The position numbers and the translations under genes are program-made. This document shows, piece by piece, positions 16,433 through 24,850 of a stretch of 42,421 nt of DNA. Source of the stretch: Akkermansiaceae bacterium (GTDB lineage Bacteria; Verrucomicrobiota; Verrucomicrobiia; Verrucomicrobiales; Akkermansiaceae). The notes beneath the pieces were generated by a model that worked only from the letters and a program-made list of their open reading frames with translations, was not told the origin of the DNA and made no database searches. The first letter of the stretch is position 1. The number at the start of each line of letters is the position of its first letter. Where the stretch lies: positions 1 through 42,421 of the forward strand of contig CAISTY010000275.1 in assembly GCA_903888515.1 (NCBI GenBank), read 5' to 3'.

Positions 16433-17323
16433 ATGCACTCTTTCATTGACAACGCCCTGCTTTCCCGCCTCGCCGCGCTGCCCATCGAGTCACGCGTGCC
16501 GATGTTAGGCAACGTCGTCGGCAAACACCGCTCGCCCCACCGCGGATCGTCCGTCGAGTTTGCCGAATACCGGAAATATGTGCCGGGCGACGACACCCGC
16601 CGCCTCGATTGGAAGGCGTTCGCCCGCTCGGATCGCTTCTTCATCAAGGAATTCGAGGCCGATACCAACCTCCGCGCCTACTTCGTCGTCGATGCCTCCG
16701 GCTCCATGAAATTTTCCAACAAGGGCGAGGCGAAAATCCAATATGCCCGCCGCATCGCCGCATCTCTCGCCTACCTGCTCGTCAATCAGGGAGATGCCGC
16801 CGGCCTTTCCATCTGCACCGACAAACTCCACCTCGAGGTGCCGCCCAGCCGCCGCGCCGCCCACCTCGAACGGTTCTTCTCAACTCTGGACAAACTCGAA
16901 CCCGCCGGCGAAACCGGACTGATAGACGCGCTCCACACCATCGCGGAAAAAATCGGCCGCCGTGCGTTTGTCGTGATTCTATCGGATTTGTTCACGGACC
17001 CGGCCGTCTTCGGAGACGTGCTCCAACACCTCCGCTACCGCAAGCACGACATCTCGGTGTTTCATCTGATGGACCCGCAGGAAATCGACTTCGAGTTCGA
17101 GCGCCCGCACCGCTTCGTCGATCTGGAAGACGGCACCTCACTCGTCGCCGAACCCAACCTCATCGCCGACGAATACAAAACCGCGCTGCATGACTTTCTC
17201 ACCGCGGTGCGCTCCAAATGCCACGACGCCTCCGCCGACTATCAACTCGTCACCACCGACACGCCCCTGGAACCACTCCTGCGCGAATTTTTGACCGCGC
17301 GGCTGCCGAAGTCAAAGCACTGA
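16433..17323 (+). CDS. DUF58 domain protein (VWA-like)
   Basis: The 296-aa protein shows the DUF58 core SVEFAEYRKYVPGDDTRRLDWKAFAR given here by its ends only: SVEFAEYR (40-47) and GDDTRRLDWK (52-61). It also has a MIDAS-like DASGS at 87-91 within a von Willebrand A-like fold, and VVILSDLF near 180. DUF58 proteins are regular partners of MoxR ATPases. The start codon follows a pyrimidine-only repeat tract, so there is no Shine-Dalgarno sequence. The next gene, BatA, follows after 149 bp that hold short repeats. Confidence 0.92.
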   Translation: MHSFIDNALLSRLAALPIESRVPMLGNVVGKHRSPHRGSSVEFAEYRKYVPGDDTRRLDWKAFARSDRFFIKEFEADTNLRAYFVVDASGSMKFSNKGEAKIQYARRIAASLAYLLVNQGDAAGLSICTDKLHLEVPPSRRAAHLERFFSTLDKLEPAGETGLIDALHTIAEKIGRRAFVVILSDLFTDPAVFGDVLQHLRYRKHDISVFHLMDPQEIDFEFERPHRFVDLEDGTSLVAEPNLIADEYKTALHDFLTAVRSKCHDASADYQLVTTDTPLEPLLREFLTARLPKSKH

Positions 17324-17327
17324 AGAA

Positions 17328-17362
17328 GATACAAGACTTGAAGACACCAGACACCAGACAAG
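17328..17362. repeat. Short degenerate GAAGAC/CACCAGA repeat in the DUF58-BatA gap
   Basis: GAAGATACAAGACTTGAAGA is followed by two CACCAGA-type units. It shares AGACTTGAAGAC with 13219-13230. The remaining gap (17363-17472) is pyrimidine-rich (CTCCGCG/CTCTCCG words) and has no obvious Shine-Dalgarno before BatA. Confidence 0.6.
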
Positions 17363-17472
17363 AATGCGCGCCCCACAAGCCGAACAGTTGCATCCTGACT
17401 CACAAAAATTTCCGACTCTATTCCATCTAACCTCCGCGCTCCTCTCTCCGACCTCCGCCTCTCCGCGTTTCG

Positions 17473-19470
17473 ATGTTATTCCTCTCCCCAATGTTCCTCT
17501 GGTTTCTGGCCGCCGCAAGCGTGCCGGTGCTGATTCATTTGATCAACCGGCGGCGCCACAAGACGCTCCAGTGGGCGGCCATGCAATTCCTGCTCAAGGC
17601 GGCGCGCCAATCCCGAGGCAAGAAAAAACTCCGCCACATCCTCATCCTCACCTGCCGCGCCCTCGGCATCGCCGCGCTCGCCGTGGCCGCCGCACGCCCC
17701 ATCGTTTCAGGCCTAATCGGCTGGGGCGGTGGTTCCATCGATACCGTGATCTTTCTGTTGGACCGCTCAACCTCCATGGAAATCAAACCCGGCGATGGCC
17801 TCGATACCCGCCGCCAAATCGTCATCAAAAAAGTCCGCGATGCCATGGCCGATCTGGGGGCCGCGCGTTTCGTGCTCATCGACAGCGCTTCTAGCAAACC
17901 CCAGGAAATCCCGTCTCCCGAAATCCTGGCCGATCTTTCCGCCGTTGCCGCGACCGACACCGCTGCGGATTTTCCCGCCCTACTCGCCCGCGCGGCGGAG
18001 TTTCTAACGGATTCCACGGGCCGCACCGAAGTCTGGCTGGCCTCCGATCTCCAATCATCCAACTGGCATCCCGAAGATGACGACCGCTGGGCGGCCATCC
18101 GCGCGACCCTGGCCGCCCTGCCGAAAAGTCCCGCCATCCGCGTGCTGTCAATCACCGGCCCCACCGCCACCAACTCCTCCGTTAGACTGCTGGGAACCCG
18201 GCGGACCGGCGATGAACTCCTGATCGATCTGGAAGTCGTGCGGGCCGGTGATGTCCGTGGTTCCGCGACCCTCCCGCTCACCACCCACCTCAACGGTGCG
18301 CGCTCCACCGAAACCCTCACGCTGCCCGGCCAGTCGCTGCGTTTCCAAAAACGTGTCGCCCTCCCCGCTGGCAGCGACACCGGCTTTGGGTGGCTGTCTA
18401 TCCCCGTCGATGGCAATGCCCGTGACAACGCCGCCTTCTTCGCCTACGGCCCGGCCCGGCCCGCCAAATCACTGATCGTTTCATCTCCCGGGGAAAACGC
18501 GGACTATCTGGAACTCGCCGCAGCTCCGCCCGGACTCGACTCTTTGAGTACCCAACGTGTCGATCCCGAACAAGCCGCCAACGCCATCACCGCGGATCTT
18601 TCCGCCATCCTCTGGGCGGCACCTCTGCCCACCGGAACCACCGCGGAAAAAATCAAGGGATTTCTAACATCCGGCGGGCAGGTGCTTTTCCTGGCACCCG
18701 GCGGCCCGTCTAACATCACCTTCAACGATCTCAAGTGGTCCGATCCCTCCGAGCCACCCGCAGGGAAATTCTTCATTCTCAAGGATTGGAACCACAGTGA
18801 TGGTTTGCTGCGTGACGGCATCGATGGCACCCCCGTCTCCGCCCATCGCCTCAAGGCCATCCGCCGCCAGATCCCCCTTGGAACCGCCATTCCGTTAGCC
18901 CGCTGGGAGGACGGAGAACCTGCCATCACCCGCCGCGTCGTCGATCGCGGCAGCGCTTGGTTTCTCGGGTCCATTGCGGATTATACCTGGTCCAATCTCG
19001 GTGACGCCGATGTTTTGCTCCCCGCTGTCCAGCGCATCATTGCTGCCGGTGCCGATCGCTTTGACACTTCTTATCTCGCTTCCGTGGGCTCCGACACCGC
19101 TCGCATCCTGCCTGGCGAAACCCGAACCCGCCTCGACGACCAGGACACCCCGGACCCCGCGAACGCCGAGCATCTGGCGGGCGTCTTCCGCTTTGGCGAT
19201 CGACTGCTCGCCGTGAACCGCCCGCCTCAGGAGGACGCGCCGGAAATCCTCACCCGCGAAGCTCTCGATGCGGTCCTCGAGGGCACTCACTACACCTTGC
19301 TCGACCAAGCCGGCCAAGCCAACGACCCGTCTCTGGCCCGCGACGTCTGGCGGGCTTTCATCGTCGCCGTTCTGTTCTTCTTCATTGCCGAAGCGCTCCT
19401 CTGTCTGCCCAATAAACAAGCTATAAATCTTAAATCCGAAATCCCAAACTCAAAGCCAGCAACGCCCTAA
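17473..19470 (+). CDS. BatA-type membrane protein with VWA domain
   Basis: The 665-aa protein begins with the BatA N-terminal domain (MLFLSPMFLWFLAAASVPVL, then HLINRRRHKTLQWAAMQFL), a second membrane helix (about 55-80), and a VWA domain with MIDAS residues DRSTS (97-101). A long extracytoplasmic part and a C-terminal membrane helix (AFIVAVLFFFIAEALLCL) follow. Bat proteins are envelope-associated VWA partners of MoxR. Oddity: the last 19 residues (NKQAINLKSEIPNSKPATP) look like translation of an AT-richer simple repeat (ATCTTAAATCC/ATCCCAAACTC words), so the natural C-terminus probably ended earlier and has run into repeat DNA. Confidence 0.88.
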   Translation: MLFLSPMFLWFLAAASVPVLIHLINRRRHKTLQWAAMQFLLKAARQSRGKKKLRHILILTCRALGIAALAVAAARPIVSGLIGWGGGSIDTVIFLLDRSTSMEIKPGDGLDTRRQIVIKKVRDAMADLGAARFVLIDSASSKPQEIPSPEILADLSAVAATDTAADFPALLARAAEFLTDSTGRTEVWLASDLQSSNWHPEDDDRWAAIRATLAALPKSPAIRVLSITGPTATNSSVRLLGTRRTGDELLIDLEVVRAGDVRGSATLPLTTHLNGARSTETLTLPGQSLRFQKRVALPAGSDTGFGWLSIPVDGNARDNAAFFAYGPARPAKSLIVSSPGENADYLELAAAPPGLDSLSTQRVDPEQAANAITADLSAILWAAPLPTGTTAEKIKGFLTSGGQVLFLAPGGPSNITFNDLKWSDPSEPPAGKFFILKDWNHSDGLLRDGIDGTPVSAHRLKAIRRQIPLGTAIPLARWEDGEPAITRRVVDRGSAWFLGSIADYTWSNLGDADVLLPAVQRIIAAGADRFDTSYLASVGSDTARILPGETRTRLDDQDTPDPANAEHLAGVFRFGDRLLAVNRPPQEDAPEILTREALDAVLEGTHYTLLDQAGQANDPSLARDVWRAFIVAVLFFFIAEALLCLPNKQAINLKSEIPNSKPATP

Positions 19471-19518
19471 CATACTCTTCATCCATTTTCGTTTCCCATC
19501 TTCCGCTTCTCTCTTCGT

Positions 19519-19546
19519 TTGGAATTTAATGCTTGGAATTTAATGC
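19519..19546. repeat. 14-bp perfect tandem duplication over a start codon
   Basis: TTGGAATTTAATGC occurs twice back to back. Each copy contains an ATG preceded by GGAA; the second copy supplies the start of the next gene at 19543. The in-frame TTG at 19519 would add eight repeat-derived residues. Confidence 0.8.
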
Positions 19547-21747
19547 TTATACTATCCCCCACTCCCGTCACCCTCTGGATCGGCATCATCGCCCTGATCC
19601 TCATCGGGACCTTGTCCGTGCTCACTTGGAGACGCAGTCCTCACCGCGGACGCACCGCGGTTCTGGAGTTGCTGCGCATCGTCGCCGCTATCGCGGTCGT
19701 CATGCTCCTCTGGCAGCCCGAATGGCGCACCATTGTCACCCCGGACACCCAACCGAAAATCGTCATCCTCTGGGATGATTCGAAGTCCATGACCACCATT
19801 GACGCTCCGCTGCCACCGGCCCTATCAGACAAGGCGGACGTCGTGTCGCGTGCGGCATGGGTACAAAAAGCCCTCGCCTCCGATCTTTGGAAACCCCTCG
19901 AAGCCGACGGTGCCAATGACGTGATCGCCATGCCGTTCGCCGTCCCTAACAAAGATCCGCAAGTACTTTCCGGCACGGATCTGGACACCCCGCTCGCCGA
20001 AGTCCTCGCCAAGCAAACCAATCTCCGCGCCGTAATACTGTTCAGTGATGGCGACTACAACCTTGGCCAGCCACCCGTGGGTACCGCCCAGAAGATGCGT
20101 CTTCGCGGGGTGCCGCTGTTCCCGATTCCCGTGGGCAGCCAGGACCGCTTGCCGGACCTCGACTTGCTGGCCGTCACCGCTCCTAGTTATGGCATCACCG
20201 GGGAAAACGTCCAGATCCCGTTCACGGTGCGCTCGTCGTTAGACCGCCAGATCCGCACCATCGTCCGCCTGCGCGATGAAAACGGCCGCGAACACACCAA
20301 GGGCATCATCCTGCCGCCCAATACCGAAACCTATGATTCGGTGCTCTGGCGGCTTGAAAAGGAAGGCTCGTCCACACTGGAACTTTCCATTCCCGTCGCC
20401 GAAGGCGAACTCATCGCCAAGAACAATGCACGCAAGTTTGTCATCGCCGGGCAACCGCAGAAAATCCGCGTGTTGGTGATAGAAACCCTGCCGCGTTGGG
20501 AATACCGCTTCCTCAGGAACGCCCTGTCCCGCGATCCCGGCGTGGAGCTTTCCTGCCTGCTCTTCCATCCCGAAATCGGACTTGGCGGCGGCAAGGACTA
20601 TATTCAGGAGTTCCCACCGAAACTGGAAGACCTCGCCAAATACGATGTGATATTCCTCGGTGATGTGGGCGTTTCCAGGGATCAACTCACCAAGGACCAA
20701 TGCGCCCTCATCCGCGGTCTCGTGGAAAACCAGGCCTCCGGGGTGGTATTCATGCCGGGACCCCAAGGCAACCAGTTCTCACTGTTAGACACCGAACTTT
20801 CCGACCTGATGCCCGTCATTCTGGATGATACCCAGCGCAAAGGTATCGGGGAGGCCATCGCATCACCGCTGAGCCTCACCACCGAAGGCCGTTCCTCCCT
20901 GCTCACCATGCTGGGCAACAACGAGGAGGAAAACCCGGCCATCTGGCGCCGCCTTCCGGGTTTCTATTGGAATGCCGCAGTCATCAAGGCCAAGGGCGGT
21001 GCCGAAGTCCTCGCCGTCCACGCCAACCGCCGCGGCAAATTCGGCCCCATCCCGCTCATCGTCACCAAACCCGCAGGCAACGGCAAGGTGCTCTTCATGG
21101 GTATTGATTCCGCATGGCGCTGGCGCCGCGGCGTCGAGGATCTCTATCACTATCGGTTCTGGGGCCAGGTCGCCCGCTGGATGTCATATCAGCGGAACAT
21201 GGCCTCCGGCCAACGCGTCCGTTTGTTCTTCACCCCGGAACGCCCGCAACCCGGCACCACCGTCACCCTCAATGCCAATGCCTTCGATGCCAACGGCGCA
21301 CCGCTCGAAAAAGGCACGGTCGCCATTGATCTAACATCCCCCGATGGGCACTCCCAGCGTATCGAACTTCAGAAAAACTCGTCCGCATGGGGTGCCTTCA
21401 GCGGGCGTTTCAAGGTGGATCAACCGGGTGCCTGGAAGATCCGCGCCACCGCCAGCGGTGCCGAAGACAAACCCCTCGAAACCACCTTGCTCGCCCAAGG
21501 CGTGGATATCGAAAAAACCGGCCAACCGGCCCGCCCCGAAGTGCTCGAGGAAATGGCGCGCGTCTCCCGCGGCCGGGTCATCCATCCCGCGCAGCTCACT
21601 GATCTCGTGAAGGAAATCACCGCCCTGCCGGAACCCCGCCCGCTCGAATCCCGTATCCCGCTGTGGTCGCACTGGACCACCCTCACCGCCCTCATCTCCC
21701 TGTTAGGCGTCTTCTGGACCGGCCGCAAACTCAACGGCATGTTCTAA
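19543..21747 (+). CDS. Membrane protein with VWA-like and glutamine-amidotransferase-like regions
   Basis: The 734-aa protein has two N-terminal membrane helices (TLWIGIIALILIGTLSVLTW; LLRIVAAIAVVMLLW), a MIDAS-like DDSKSM about residue 80, a middle region with LPRWEYRFLRNALSRDPG and a flavodoxin/GATase-like fold (YDVIFLGDVGVS, GVVFMPGPQGN), a C-terminal Ig-like domain and a last membrane helix. This is the usual fourth gene of verrucomicrobial and planctomycete MoxR-DUF58-BatA operons. The enzyme function of the GATase-like part is doubtful: no catalytic Cys is seen in the expected nucleophile position. It ends 18 bp from the convergent GH4 gene. Confidence 0.82.
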   Translation: MLILSPTPVTLWIGIIALILIGTLSVLTWRRSPHRGRTAVLELLRIVAAIAVVMLLWQPEWRTIVTPDTQPKIVILWDDSKSMTTIDAPLPPALSDKADVVSRAAWVQKALASDLWKPLEADGANDVIAMPFAVPNKDPQVLSGTDLDTPLAEVLAKQTNLRAVILFSDGDYNLGQPPVGTAQKMRLRGVPLFPIPVGSQDRLPDLDLLAVTAPSYGITGENVQIPFTVRSSLDRQIRTIVRLRDENGREHTKGIILPPNTETYDSVLWRLEKEGSSTLELSIPVAEGELIAKNNARKFVIAGQPQKIRVLVIETLPRWEYRFLRNALSRDPGVELSCLLFHPEIGLGGGKDYIQEFPPKLEDLAKYDVIFLGDVGVSRDQLTKDQCALIRGLVENQASGVVFMPGPQGNQFSLLDTELSDLMPVILDDTQRKGIGEAIASPLSLTTEGRSSLLTMLGNNEEENPAIWRRLPGFYWNAAVIKAKGGAEVLAVHANRRGKFGPIPLIVTKPAGNGKVLFMGIDSAWRWRRGVEDLYHYRFWGQVARWMSYQRNMASGQRVRLFFTPERPQPGTTVTLNANAFDANGAPLEKGTVAIDLTSPDGHSQRIELQKNSSAWGAFSGRFKVDQPGAWKIRATASGAEDKPLETTLLAQGVDIEKTGQPARPEVLEEMARVSRGRVIHPAQLTDLVKEITALPEPRPLESRIPLWSHWTTLTALISLLGVFWTGRKLNGMF

Positions 21748-21765
21748 CGGACCGACATGTTGCAT

Positions 21766-23184
21766 TCAAGCCTTGGCGAGCGTGCCGAAGCGGTTGGCGA
21801 TGGCCAGTGCGGGGTCGAGTGGGACATCCTGTCGTTGGACATCGGGCGGCACGCTGATGGTCGGCACGGGGCGCAGTTTGCGGTTGGCGAATTGTGGCAG
21901 GTACGCTCGTTCCGCCTCGAGCATCTCGGCCACCATTTCGCGGATTTCCGCGAGGGTCAGGACGGCTGATGTCAGCGGGTCGAGGGCCACGGCTTGCATC
22001 ACCAATTCAGGGTCCCCGCTGAAGCTCGCGTCGACGGTCAGGCCCTGGACCAGCACGTTGGTTAGATTGAGAGCGGCGCATTGTGGTGGCAGGTTTCCGA
22101 CCACTGTCGGGTGCAGGCCGAGACGATCCACATAGATGGGCACTTCCACGCAGCAGCCATGCGGCAGGTTGGTGATATAGCCGTCGTTGCGGACATTGCC
22201 ATTGAGGCGGAACACCACCCCGGTTTCCTTCGCCTCGATGATATGCGAGCAATACTCGGCACTGCGGGGACCGAGTGCGGTGGACTCGATCGAAAGCGGT
22301 TCGGTGGTGGCGAATTTCTCCGCCAGCATGGCGCAGTACTTATAGTAAGCGCCGGATTCTCCGCCGAACGACGGCTCGTCGCAATAGAGCCCGAGGGCTT
22401 TTGGGTTTTTGCGAAAGTAGGGTAAATATTCGGATAGATGGCCGGTGCTTTCGGTCATGAAGTAACCGAAGTGGCGCAACACCTCGCCGCGCACTTTTTC
22501 ATTCACATAGTAGCCCGGTTTCTCGAAGTTCGCCTTGAGGGCTGGATAGAGATCGCGGCCAGCGTGCTCGAGGCGGAGGAACCAGCCCATGTGGTTGATG
22601 CCAGCGGCCAGGAAATCGATCTCGTTTTTGGGTACGCCGGTATAGCTGGCGATCAGGTCCATGGTGGTTTGCACGCCATGGCAGAGGCCGACAAACTGGA
22701 GTCCCGGCACGCGGCCCAGCGCCCAGCAGCACATGGCCATCGGGTTGGCATAATTGAACAGGATCGCGTTGGGGCACAGCTCCTGCATATCGCGCGCGAT
22801 TTCCATCAGCGCCGGAATATGCCGCAGTGCGCGAAACACGCCGCCCGGCCCCAGGGTATCGCCGATGCATTGATCGACGCCATACTTGAGAGGGATTTCA
22901 TAATCCTGGCGGAATTCCGCGACCCCGCCGGCCTGCAACATCACCACCACATAATCCGCGCCACGGAGCGCCTCGCGCCGGTCGGTGGTGGCGGTGACCG
23001 TCGCGTTGACCCCATTGTCCTTGATCATCCGGCTCACAAACGCGTGCATTTTATCCAGCCGCGTGTGGGTCAGCGCCATCAGCCGGTATTCGCTGCCGGC
23101 GAGTGCGGGCGTGGCGAGGAAATCCGCCATGAGGGTTTTGCAGAACACCAAGCTTCCTGCTCCAAGCATTGCGATTTTGGCCAT
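21766..23184 (-). CDS. Glycoside hydrolase family 4 (alpha-galactosidase/alpha-glucosidase type)
   Basis: The 472-aa protein has the NAD-binding start KIAMLGAGSLVF, FNYANPM at 143-149, the metal-site C168-H169 in GLCHGVQ, and NHMGW at 197-201 supplying the second His. GH4 enzymes cleave glycosides by NAD+-dependent oxidation at C3, elimination and re-addition, with Mn2+. MelA-like alpha-galactosidases are the nearest recognisable group, but substrate cannot be fixed. It is followed by a DUF1080 protein upstream in the same direction, together suggesting oligosaccharide breakdown. Confidence 0.93.
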   Translation of the reverse strand: MAKIAMLGAGSLVFCKTLMADFLATPALAGSEYRLMALTHTRLDKMHAFVSRMIKDNGVNATVTATTDRREALRGADYVVVMLQAGGVAEFRQDYEIPLKYGVDQCIGDTLGPGGVFRALRHIPALMEIARDMQELCPNAILFNYANPMAMCCWALGRVPGLQFVGLCHGVQTTMDLIASYTGVPKNEIDFLAAGINHMGWFLRLEHAGRDLYPALKANFEKPGYYVNEKVRGEVLRHFGYFMTESTGHLSEYLPYFRKNPKALGLYCDEPSFGGESGAYYKYCAMLAEKFATTEPLSIESTALGPRSAEYCSHIIEAKETGVVFRLNGNVRNDGYITNLPHGCCVEVPIYVDRLGLHPTVVGNLPPQCAALNLTNVLVQGLTVDASFSGDPELVMQAVALDPLTSAVLTLAEIREMVAEMLEAERAYLPQFANRKLRPVPTISVPPDVQRQDVPLDPALAIANRFGTLAKA

Positions 23185-23232
23185 GGTCGAGTGATGGTTA
23201 GGGATTACGGGTGGAAAGCGGATGGCATGCGC

Positions 23233-23934
23233 TCAATCGGTTTTCAGAATGATGTCCTTGAACTGTACGGTCATCGGTTGGCCCGCGTGGAGTTGGAACG
23301 CGAGCACGCCCATCTTGGCGCCGGCGGAGGACTCGTCGGTCACGTCCACGGTTTGCTTGCCGTTGATAAAGTGCTGCAGGTGGCCGCCCTTGGCGACGAT
23401 CTTGTATTCGTTCCATTCGGCGGGCATGATTGCAGCCTGGATCTCCTCGCTCTTGCCGACTTCACCGGTCACTTCCGGTTTGGCGCCGTCCTTGATGACG
23501 ACCTTTTGCCCGCGCTGGGCGAGGATGCCACGGCGTTTTTCTTCATAGAGGATGCCGCTGTAGGTCTTGCCGCACTCGAAATCCGCCTGATAGCCGGCGA
23601 CGACGGAATACTCGGGTTTGACGACCTTGCTGCGATACTGGATGCCGGAGTTGCCGAAACCCGCGGACTTGCCGTCGGCGTCAACGATTTTGTATTTGCA
23701 GGTGAGTTCGAAGTCCGCGACTTCGCCGTCCTGCCAGATGAGGAAGGTGTTTTCCTTGACGCGCAAATCCTTGGTGGTTTGGCCGGTGATGGCACCGTCT
23801 TTGACACTCCAGAATTCGGGTTGTCCTTTCCAGCCGGTGAGATCTTTGCCGTTGAAGAGGGATTTCTCCGCGGCATGTGCCAGCGTGGAGCCGAGGATGA
23901 GGGCGAGGGCGAGGGACGGCAGGAGCGGTTGCAT
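23233..23934 (-). CDS. Secreted DUF1080 protein (3-keto-disaccharide hydrolase family)
   Basis: The 233-aa protein has a signal peptide ending ALILGSTLAHA (about residue 21) and the DUF1080 jelly-roll hallmarks: SLFNGKDLTGWKG near the start, DFELTCKYKI, NSGIQYRS and the closing WNEYKIVAKGGHLQHFING. The family is now linked to hydrolysis of 3-keto-glycosides and is highly expanded in Verrucomicrobiota and Planctomycetota. The neighbouring GH4 enzyme also uses a 3-keto intermediate chemistry, which fits the pairing. Located outside the cytoplasm by signal. Confidence 0.93.
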   Translation of the reverse strand: MQPLLPSLALALILGSTLAHAAEKSLFNGKDLTGWKGQPEFWSVKDGAITGQTTKDLRVKENTFLIWQDGEVADFELTCKYKIVDADGKSAGFGNSGIQYRSKVVKPEYSVVAGYQADFECGKTYSGILYEEKRRGILAQRGQKVVIKDGAKPEVTGEVGKSEEIQAAIMPAEWNEYKIVAKGGHLQHFINGKQTVDVTDESSAGAKMGVLAFQLHAGQPMTVQFKDIILKTD

Positions 23935-24035
23935 GGTATATGTCTGTTAGGTTGCTTGGAAACAGCGCCATGATGATTGGGGCGCGGGTTCTGTTATGGC
24001 AGGAATTTCCCGCAGTGCAAGCACGTACCTTGGTT

Positions 24036-24839
24036 TCAGTGCGCCGCGAGCCATTCGAGCACGCGCGGGTTGAAGTCATCGATCCTCTCCCAGTGGAAGG
24101 CATGCCCGGCTCCCGGATAGAGATGCAATTCCGCGCCGGGGATGCCACCCGCGACTTCCCCGGCCATCCAGCGCGGGGTAAAAATGTCCGCGTCGCCGCC
24201 GATCACGAGTGTCGGACAACGGATGCGGCCCAGCTCAGCGAAAGTATCGTGGCCGGTGCAGGCTGCCGCCTGGGCCTCGAGCGCGTGCAATGGCTGCGGC
24301 TGGGCGTTTTCGGCGGCCTGCCGACGTCCATCCAGCAAGTCAGTCAGTCCTTGTGAGAGATCCCACGTTGGTTTCGAAAAAATCAGCAACTGGATATAGA
24401 TCATGAACTCCTCGGGCCGGAGCCGCGCCTTGATGGTCTTGATATGATCGAAGACGCCGCGCGCATAAGCGTCGCAGCGCGCCCACGGGCACATCAGCAC
24501 CATGGATTGCACGCGGTCGGGATGACGCAACGCAAGTTGTTGTGCGATGATGCTTCCCATCGAGCAACCGACCACCCGCACGCGCGCCAGGTCCAGCGCG
24601 TCGAGCAAGCCGGCGAAGTCATCGGCCATCATGGCGCTTGAATACGGTCCGGGCGGTTTGTCGGTGAGGCCCACGCCCCGGTTATCGGGCAGGAGGCAGC
24701 GGAACCGTTGCTGCCAGCACTTGGCGTGCAGTTCCCAGGCCGATCCCGGGGCGGTGATGCCCATAATCAACAGCACCGGATCGCCCGTGCCGCACTCGTC
24801 GTAGTAAAGTTGAATTCCGTTAGTTGGGATAGTCGGCAT
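24036..24839 (-). CDS. Alpha/beta-fold hydrolase
   Basis: The 267-aa protein has the nucleophile elbow GCSMG (Ser93), the oxyanion region LLIMGITAPG, Asp218 in GGDADIFTP and His246 in GAGHAF. Start 24839 (MPTIPTNGIQLYYDE) was preferred over 24896 because it places the first beta strand at the N-terminus and lies 11 bp after the stop of the upstream isomerase gene; the longer form would overlap that gene. Substrate unknown; esterase or lactonase of the 3-oxoadipate enol-lactonase/RsbQ-like group is possible. A sugar-lactone role would suit the neighbourhood. Confidence 0.85.
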   Translation of the reverse strand: MPTIPTNGIQLYYDECGTGDPVLLIMGITAPGSAWELHAKCWQQRFRCLLPDNRGVGLTDKPPGPYSSAMMADDFAGLLDALDLARVRVVGCSMGSIIAQQLALRHPDRVQSMVLMCPWARCDAYARGVFDHIKTIKARLRPEEFMIYIQLLIFSKPTWDLSQGLTDLLDGRRQAAENAQPQPLHALEAQAAACTGHDTFAELGRIRCPTLVIGGDADIFTPRWMAGEVAGGIPGAELHLYPGAGHAFHWERIDDFNPRVLEWLAAH

Positions 24840-24850
24840 GGTGGGAGAAG

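Noticed and set aside
22438..23973. Plus-strand frame of about 510 codons opposite GH4 and DUF1080
   Set aside because: Antisense shadow of two conserved genes; the translation is rich in Ala, Gly, His and Asp without domain pattern.
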